The notes below the pieces were generated by a model. That model was not told the DNA's origin. It made no database searches and was given only the letters and a program-made list of their open reading frames with translations. A program made the translations under genes and the position numbers. Source: JAFGBI01 sp964454025 (GTDB taxonomy: Bacteria > Myxococcota_A > Polyangia > Polyangiales > Polyangiaceae). From it: DNA of 64,000 bases. Location of the stretch: the NCBI GenBank assembly GCA_964454025.1, contig CAYVRP010000002.1, positions 62,001 to 126,000 on the forward strand, in the 5' to 3' direction. This document shows, one piece after another, positions 59,102-64,000 of this stretch; positions within the stretch are counted from its first letter, which is position 1; each line of letters begins with the position of its first letter.

Positions 59102-59213
59102 CAGCTCCTCCGAGAGCCACCCGTCGAACGGGGATCCCCGCCTGGAGGGGGGGCGCAGGGCCGGGTCGAGCGCTTGAAGCCCGCGATCCCCCGGGGTACG
59201 ACGAAAGGAGCCC

Positions 59214-60326
59214 GTGGCTCCGCCCGCTCCCGGCACCCCACCCCCGACGGAGACCTGGAAGGTTCGGGTGCGCGGCCGCGCGACCGTCGGCCCCTTCCCG
59301 ACCGACCTCATCGTCCTCGGGATAGAGCGCGGAAAGGTGCCGTTCGAGTCGGAGATCTGCCGGGAGGGCACGGCGATCTGGCGGCCGCTGGCCTCGGTGC
59401 CGGCGTTCTATCGCGCGATGGGGCTGCACCGGGTCCCGTTGCCCCCTCCACCGGTCGCCACGGGCGCGAGCGACGAGGACGAGGTCACCCGGATCGCCCC
59501 GAGCCCCGGCGCAGGCGCGGACCCGGACGAAGATGACGACGAGGACGAAACCCGGGTCCTCGAGGCGCTCCTCCCCGAGTCGGCGCCCCCGCGGCGCCCC
59601 CCCACCTCCGCGGCCGGTCCGGGGCTTCCGTCGCCGGCGGTGCCCCCAGGGAGGCCTGGCCGTGCCGCGACTCCCGCGCCGGCGGCGGGTGCGCCCCCGC
59701 CGCCCCTGCGCGCCGCCGCTCCCCCGACCGGAGCGGGCGCGCTCCCGCCGCCCCCACTGGCTGCCCACGGGTCCCTCGGTCGCGCCGAGGACGACGCGCC
59801 CACGGTGATCCTCGAGTCGCCGCGGTCCTTGGCCGCCGGCCCTGCCCTGCGTCACGCCACCCCGCCGCCGCCCCTGCATCCCCCCGGATCCCCGAACGAG
59901 CCGCGCGCGTCGGCCCCGCTGGCCGCCACCCAGCCGAGGCCGCCACCGTACCCGCGCCCCCTGCCGCCGCTGGTGACCCCGGCAGAGCCCATCACGGCCG
60001 CGAACCTGATGGACGCGGACGACGACGAGAACGACGTGCGCGGCATCCACCAGGGGCTGAGCGAGCCGCCGGGGTCCATTCGTCCCGCCGCCGGCGCCCC
60101 CGCCGAGCGCTCCGAGGCGCGGCCGGCGCCGCGCCGCTCGGCGCGGCCGCCGGTCGTCAACGAACGCCCGCTGCGAGCCCACCTCCCCGAGCGCGCGGAC
60201 GAGCTGACCGCTCCGGCGCGACGGCTCCGCCGTGATCGCCAGCGCTTGCTCATCGCCCTGGTGGTGCTCGCGGTGGGGCTGGTCGCGACCCTGGCGATGC
60301 TGCTGGTCCTGTTGCTGCGGCGTTGA
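59214..60326 (+). CDS. GYF-like domain, tail-anchored protein
   Basis: The protein has 370 residues from GTG at 59214 with AAAGGAG just before it. Residues about 14-68 look like a GYF_2-type domain (WKVRVRGRATVGPFPTDLIVLGIERGKV, ICREGTAIWRPLASVPAFY). A long disordered Pro/Ala/Asp-rich middle (about 75-320) includes acidic runs (DPDEDDDEDETR). A single membrane segment at about 345-368 ends in RR, so the protein is tail-anchored with its GYF domain in the cytoplasm. GYF domains bind proline-rich peptides, possibly in its own middle or a partner. Confidence 0.78.
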   Translation: MAPPAPGTPPPTETWKVRVRGRATVGPFPTDLIVLGIERGKVPFESEICREGTAIWRPLASVPAFYRAMGLHRVPLPPPPVATGASDEDEVTRIAPSPGAGADPDEDDDEDETRVLEALLPESAPPRRPPTSAAGPGLPSPAVPPGRPGRAATPAPAAGAPPPPLRAAAPPTGAGALPPPPLAAHGSLGRAEDDAPTVILESPRSLAAGPALRHATPPPPLHPPGSPNEPRASAPLAATQPRPPPYPRPLPPLVTPAEPITAANLMDADDDENDVRGIHQGLSEPPGSIRPAAGAPAERSEARPAPRRSARPPVVNERPLRAHLPERADELTAPARRLRRDRQRLLIALVVLAVGLVATLAMLLVLLLRR

Positions 60327-60457
60327 GCGGGTCGCTGGGCCGACCCTCCAGCACCCCACCCGTTTCCTCAGGCAAACCGGAAGGCCGACGGGCCGCTCCG
60401 AGTCGATTGCGCTCCCGGGGAATTCAACGATTTCTCTCGCGTTTCGCCAGCCGTTCT

Positions 60458-60463
60458 TATAGT
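60458..60463 (+). promoter_or_regulatory. Possible -10 element for the receiver-XRE gene
   Basis: TATAGT at 60458-60463 matches five of six bases of the -10 consensus and lies in an AT-enriched pocket of the 217-bp gap before the gene. No matching -35 element was found at 16-18 bp, so a regulator or another sigma factor may be needed. Confidence 0.3.
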
Positions 60464-60543
60464 GTCACTGCAATCGGCGGAGGGTCCCCGCCGCGAACTC
60501 ATGACGGCTCGCGCGCGAGCCCTGGCTTCCGAGGAGGCATTCC

Positions 60544-61152
60544 GTGGCGATCGAAGTCCCTGCCGTTCGTTTGCTCATCGTCGACGACGACCGCGCCATC
60601 TGCGAGTACATGCAGACGCTGCTCGAGAAGGACGGCTTCGCGGTGCAGACCGTGAGCGATCCGACGCTCGTCGAGGACGAGGTCCGACGCGGCGATTACC
60701 ACGTCATCATCCTCGATCTGATGATGCCGCGGATGGACGGGATCGAGGTGCTGCGGCGCATCCGCAGCATCGACTCCGACATCGCGGTGGTCATGTTCAC
60801 CGCCCACCCGAACCTCGAGTCCGCGGTGGCCTCGATGAAGCTCGACGCGGTCGACTACATCAAGAAGCCGTTCAACGTCGACGAGTTCCGCGAGGTCCTG
60901 GCCCGGGTGATGAAGAAGAAGGGGCTCGCGCGCACGCCCGAGGAGCAGCTCCACCGCATCATCGGGGACACCATCCGCACCATGCGCAAGGAGAAGGAGC
61001 TCACGCTCAAGCAGATGAGCCGCCGCACCGGGCTCAGCATCTCGCTCCTGTCCCAGATCGAGCGCGCCGAGTCGAGCCCGTCCATCTCGAGCCTGTACAA
61101 GATCGCGCTCGCCCTCGACACGCCGATCCAGGCGCTCTTCGGCAACAACTGA
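60544..61152 (+). CDS. Receiver-XRE helix-turn-helix fusion response regulator
   Basis: This 202-residue protein joins a receiver domain (1-125; acidic D14-D16, phospho-acceptor Asp58 in IILDLMMP, Lys108 in KKPF) to an XRE/HTH_3 domain (about 138-195: IRTMRKEKELTLKQMSRRTGLSISLLSQIERAESSPSISSLYKIALAL). The GTG start at 60544 is well supported by AGGAGG at 60532-60537. This output domain is uncommon for response regulators, which usually carry OmpR, NarL or NtrC modules. No histidine kinase gene is adjacent. Confidence 0.9.
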   Translation: MAIEVPAVRLLIVDDDRAICEYMQTLLEKDGFAVQTVSDPTLVEDEVRRGDYHVIILDLMMPRMDGIEVLRRIRSIDSDIAVVMFTAHPNLESAVASMKLDAVDYIKKPFNVDEFREVLARVMKKKGLARTPEEQLHRIIGDTIRTMRKEKELTLKQMSRRTGLSISLLSQIERAESSPSISSLYKIALALDTPIQALFGNN

Positions 61153-61180
61153 GCGCGGCGAGGCCGCGCGCCGAGGTCGA

Positions 61181-64000
61181 TTGTCGCCGCTTCGCGCTCG
61201 GTCGCCCGCTGGCGGGTCACGGCAGCGCCGCGGGGTCCGGCGGCGCCGCCGGGCGTCGCTCCGCGGGGCTGCCCTGGCGGTGCTCCTCGCGGGCCTGACC
61301 ACGGCGGCCTGGCCGCCGCCGCCGGGCACGCCGCCCGAGTCGCTCGAGCAGCCCGGGAGCTGGCCCAACGATCCCGCGTTCGGCTACGTGAACAACGTCG
61401 ACCCCGCCCAGCGCCGGGAGGGTCAGTGGGAGCTCTACTCCTTCATCCCCGAGCGCTCGCTCCCGGAGCCCGCGGCCCCCACCCGCGAGGTGGCCGCGGG
61501 GGCGAGCGTGGATCGGGCCTGGATCTACACCGTCGGCAGCCCGCGCGCGGTGATCGCGGTCGCCGACACCGGGATCGACTGGTCGGAACCCGATCTCGTG
61601 CGTCGGGTCCGCCTCAACCTCGGGGAGCTCCGCTCCGCCACCGCGCCGCCCGTCCACGCCGACCGCTCCGCCTGCGCGCCCCTCGCCCCCCTGAACCCCG
61701 ACGTCGATCGGTTCGACTGCGACGGCGACGGCGTGCTGACCAGCGATGACTATCGCGAGCACCCCGATCTGGCGCCGCGGGACACCGACCCGCCGGGCGA
61801 CGCCAACGGCAACGGCGTCCTCGACCCGCAGGATCTGTTGAGCCAGCGCTTCATCGCCAACGGGCAGGACGACGACTCCAACGGCTTCCGCGACGACCTC
61901 GTCGGCTGGGACTTCGTCGACGACGACAACGATCCCTTCGACGCCGAGGAGGTCGGGTCGGGGACGGCCCAGGCGCTGGCCGCGCTGGCGTCGACCAACG
62001 ACGGCCAGGGCCGCGCGGGCGCCTGCCCGGCCTGCCGCCTGCTGCCGCTCCGGGTGAGCACGGGCGGCGCCGTCGAGCCGCAGCGCCTGGGGCAGGCGAT
62101 CGCCTACGCCGCCGCGCAGGACGCGACCGCGGTGGCGGCGGCAGGGGAAACCCTGGGGACGTCGCCGTACCTGGCCGCCGCGGTGGACTACGCCTGGGCG
62201 GCGGGGACGCTCGTGGGGACGAGCACCGGCGACGGGGGCTCGCGGCGCCCCGCCGACCCGAGCGCCCTCGCGCGCGTGCTGCCGGTCGGCGCGGTCACCC
62301 TCGGCGAGCCCGGCGCCGACAGCACCACGGCGACGACCTTCCTCGCCGCGAGCCCCTGCAGCGACTTCGGCGGCTGCCGGCTGCTCTCGGCGCCGTCGCG
62401 GACCTGCCCCCCGGAGGCGGTCGGCCTGGTCGCGGGCATCGCGGGGCTCGTGCGCTCGGCCTCGCTCGCGGCCGGCGACACCGCGCCGCGCGTCACCCCG
62501 GGCGAGCTCCTGCAGCTGATGACCACGACCGCCGACGACGTCGACGTGGCCGAGTCGCGAGGCCTGGGCTCGACCCTGGCCTGGTCGCAGCCCGGCTTCG
62601 ATCAGCGCTTCGGCTACGGCCGGGTGAATGCGAGCCGAGCGGTGGCGGCCGTCGTCGCCGGGCAGATCCCGCCCGACCTCGACCTGCGGTCGCCGCCCCC
62701 CTTCGCGGTGATCGGCGCCGACCGGGTCGCGAGCGTGGTCGACGTGGTCGGCACGGTGAGCGCGCGCCGCGCGCAGACCTACGACTACCGCGTCGAGTGG
62801 GCGCCCGGCGTGCAGCCCGCGGCGAAGGACTTCCGGCCCCTGATCGAGCGGACGGGCGTCGCAGCCACCACGGTGAGCGGCGCCGGGACCCCGCTCGCGC
62901 GCCTCGACGCGCGCATCATCGACCCGCCGCACGCGCCCGCCCCCGACAGCCCGCGTGGCGAGAACGCCACGACCATCACCCTGCGCGTCACCGCCACGGC
63001 GCACTACGGAGCCCCCGCGGGCGACGTCACCGCGGAGCTCCGGCGTCCGCTCATCGTGGAGCGCGACGGGGACGCGGTCCGCGGGTTCCCGCGGGAGGTG
63101 CCCGGCGCCGGCGCCGCCGCGCCGCAGCTCGGGGATCTGACCGGGGATGGACTCCCCGAGCTCGTCGTCGCGACGGCGAGCGGCGCGGTGCACGCTTGGG
63201 GCTTCGCCGGAGGCGAGGCCGACGAGCTCGCGGGCTTCCCTTTCGTCACCGCGGCCGACGGCGAGCCGCGCGGCCCCGCCTACGGCAGCACCTCCGGGAT
63301 CAGCCCCGAGCTCTTGCGCGAGAGCGTGGTGACCCTCCCTGCGATCGGGGACGTCGACGGCGACGGCGCGCCCGACGTCGTCGTCGCCAGCCGCCGGGGG
63401 CAGCTCTACGTCGTGAACGTCGAGGGGGAGCTCCGGCCCGGCTGGCCGCGTCGTCTACCGGACGCGGAGCAGCCCTGCGGCGACGTCTGCCCCGGCCAGC
63501 CCAGGTACCTGCCGCGCGACCTGCTCTCGAGCCCGGCCCTCGCCGAGCTCGACCGGTCGCCGGGGCTCGAGATCCTCGTCGTCGGCTTCGACGGGCGGGT
63601 GCACGCGCTCCACGGCGACGGCACCGCGGTGGGCGGCTGGCCCGTGACCCTGGTCGACCCCGGCGAGCTCCTCGACTTCGGCCCCTTCGCGCCCCCGACG
63701 GTCGCCGACTTCACCGGAGACGGGGTGCCCGACCTCGTGATCGGCGCCGAGCGCGCGAAGCGGGAGATCGCGCAGTTCTTCCTGGTGGATGGGCGAGGGA
63801 GCGCGGCCTCCTCCGCGCTGCTCGACGACTGGCCCGTCGAGCTGACTTCGTGGTCGCTCCTGCGGGGCGCCGGCGCCGGCGCCCGTGCGGTTTCGGCGGC
63901 CGGGGATTTCGACGATGACGGGCAGCCCGACCTGGTCCTGCAGGGCACCGCGGTCCCGCCCTTCATCCTCCCCGCGGCGCCGGGCGAGCAGGCGGGTCCG
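61181..64000 (+). CDS. Subtilisin-like (S8) pseudoprotease with FG-GAP repeats (3' end beyond window)
   Basis: The frame starts with TTG at 61181 (GAGG at 61173-61176), gives a signal peptide (RRRRRASLRGAALAVLLAGL...) and stays open to the window end, at least 940 residues. The S8 domain has catalytic Asp129 (VADTGID), but Ser260 stands where the catalytic His belongs (GSGT for GHGT), Asp replaces the oxyanion Asn (TGD for AGN), and Cys409 is at the Ser nucleophile position (RTC for GTS). Asp-rich calcium-loop-like stretches lie at about 170-240. From about residue 640 come FG-GAP units (GDLTGDGLPELVVA, GDVDGDGAPDVVVA, ADFTGDGVPDLVIG, GDFDDDGQPDLVL), a propeller that binds ligands. It is probably a secreted binding protein rather than a protease. 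Confidence 0.8.
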   Translation, partial: MSPLRARSPAGGSRQRRGVRRRRRASLRGAALAVLLAGLTTAAWPPPPGTPPESLEQPGSWPNDPAFGYVNNVDPAQRREGQWELYSFIPERSLPEPAAPTREVAAGASVDRAWIYTVGSPRAVIAVADTGIDWSEPDLVRRVRLNLGELRSATAPPVHADRSACAPLAPLNPDVDRFDCDGDGVLTSDDYREHPDLAPRDTDPPGDANGNGVLDPQDLLSQRFIANGQDDDSNGFRDDLVGWDFVDDDNDPFDAEEVGSGTAQALAALASTNDGQGRAGACPACRLLPLRVSTGGAVEPQRLGQAIAYAAAQDATAVAAAGETLGTSPYLAAAVDYAWAAGTLVGTSTGDGGSRRPADPSALARVLPVGAVTLGEPGADSTTATTFLAASPCSDFGGCRLLSAPSRTCPPEAVGLVAGIAGLVRSASLAAGDTAPRVTPGELLQLMTTTADDVDVAESRGLGSTLAWSQPGFDQRFGYGRVNASRAVAAVVAGQIPPDLDLRSPPPFAVIGADRVASVVDVVGTVSARRAQTYDYRVEWAPGVQPAAKDFRPLIERTGVAATTVSGAGTPLARLDARIIDPPHAPAPDSPRGENATTITLRVTATAHYGAPAGDVTAELRRPLIVERDGDAVRGFPREVPGAGAAAPQLGDLTGDGLPELVVATASGAVHAWGFAGGEADELAGFPFVTAADGEPRGPAYGSTSGISPELLRESVVTLPAIGDVDGDGAPDVVVASRRGQLYVVNVEGELRPGWPRRLPDAEQPCGDVCPGQPRYLPRDLLSSPALAELDRSPGLEILVVGFDGRVHALHGDGTAVGGWPVTLVDPGELLDFGPFAPPTVADFTGDGVPDLVIGAERAKREIAQFFLVDGRGSAASSALLDDWPVELTSWSLLRGAGAGARAVSAAGDFDDDGQPDLVLQGTAVPPFILPAAPGEQAGP

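Overview
The window is extremely GC-rich DNA with almost every third codon position G or C. Genes are packed on both strands and many starts are GTG or TTG. The content points to a myxobacterium (Myxococcota), probably of the Polyangium/Sandaracinus side: an MglA-type GTPase, a sigma54 activator, response regulators, many lipoproteins with Gly/Ser/Pro/Ala-rich linkers, an EGF-like lipoprotein, tandem DUF3237 domains, a PlsB-type acyltransferase and a B12-dependent ribonucleotide reductase. This assignment is inference from gene content; no rRNA lies in the window.

Layout. 1-4.6 kb: an ECF sigma factor coupled to a membrane partner (cut by the window edge), and a minus-strand signalling operon of receiver, histidine kinase and NtrC-type activator. 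4.6-7.9 kb: exported barrel-like protein, DJ-1/PfpI protein, lipoprotein. 8-12.5 kb: a coupled plus-strand operon plsB, MepA-like endopeptidase and solitary DNA methyltransferase, followed by a Cys-rich gene remnant. 13-18.3 kb: EGF-like lipoprotein, small lipoprotein, NhaD/ArsB-type ion transporter and an L,D-transpeptidase-like lipoprotein. 18.3-24.7 kb: sbcDC and a tandem-DUF3237 lipoprotein. 25.1-31.1 kb: a complete set of NiFe-hydrogenase maturation genes, hypFCDE converging on hypAB, without hydrogenase structural genes. 31.3-35.1 kb: outer-membrane-like protein, a hypothetical protein and a degenerate M16 lipoprotein. 35.1-39.1 kb: nrdJ behind a long leader. 39.3-46.7 kb: small lipoprotein, then a coupled minus-strand operon of MglA-like GTPase, PocR-type histidine kinase and thiL, then argH, thrH and a Gfo/Idh/MocA oxidoreductase. 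46.7-52.2 kb: hflX, fabH-like, typA and an XRE-cupin regulator. 52.3-57 kb: two small lipoproteins (one with two Tudor-knot-like repeats) and the coupled operon nadB, CPBP protease, patatin. 57.1-59.1 kb: etfB-etfA and tRNA-Pro(CGG). 59.2-64 kb: GYF-like tail-anchored protein, receiver-XRE fusion, and a subtilisin-like protein with FG-GAP repeats that has lost most of its catalytic residues and runs off the window.

Operons in this window use 4-bp stop/start overlaps repeatedly (11 cases, mostly GTGA). This ties together partners such as sbcD/sbcC, hypC/hypD, etfB/etfA and also less obvious groupings (plsB/mepA/methyltransferase; MglA-like/kinase/thiL; nadB/CPBP/patatin). Those less obvious groupings, the degenerate subtilase, the nrdJ leader, an unusual tRNA-Pro anticodon loop and a pair of perfect palindromes upstream of hypF are the items most worth follow-up. 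I did not find a CRISPR array, an insertion sequence, a prophage or a clear-cut new defence system.
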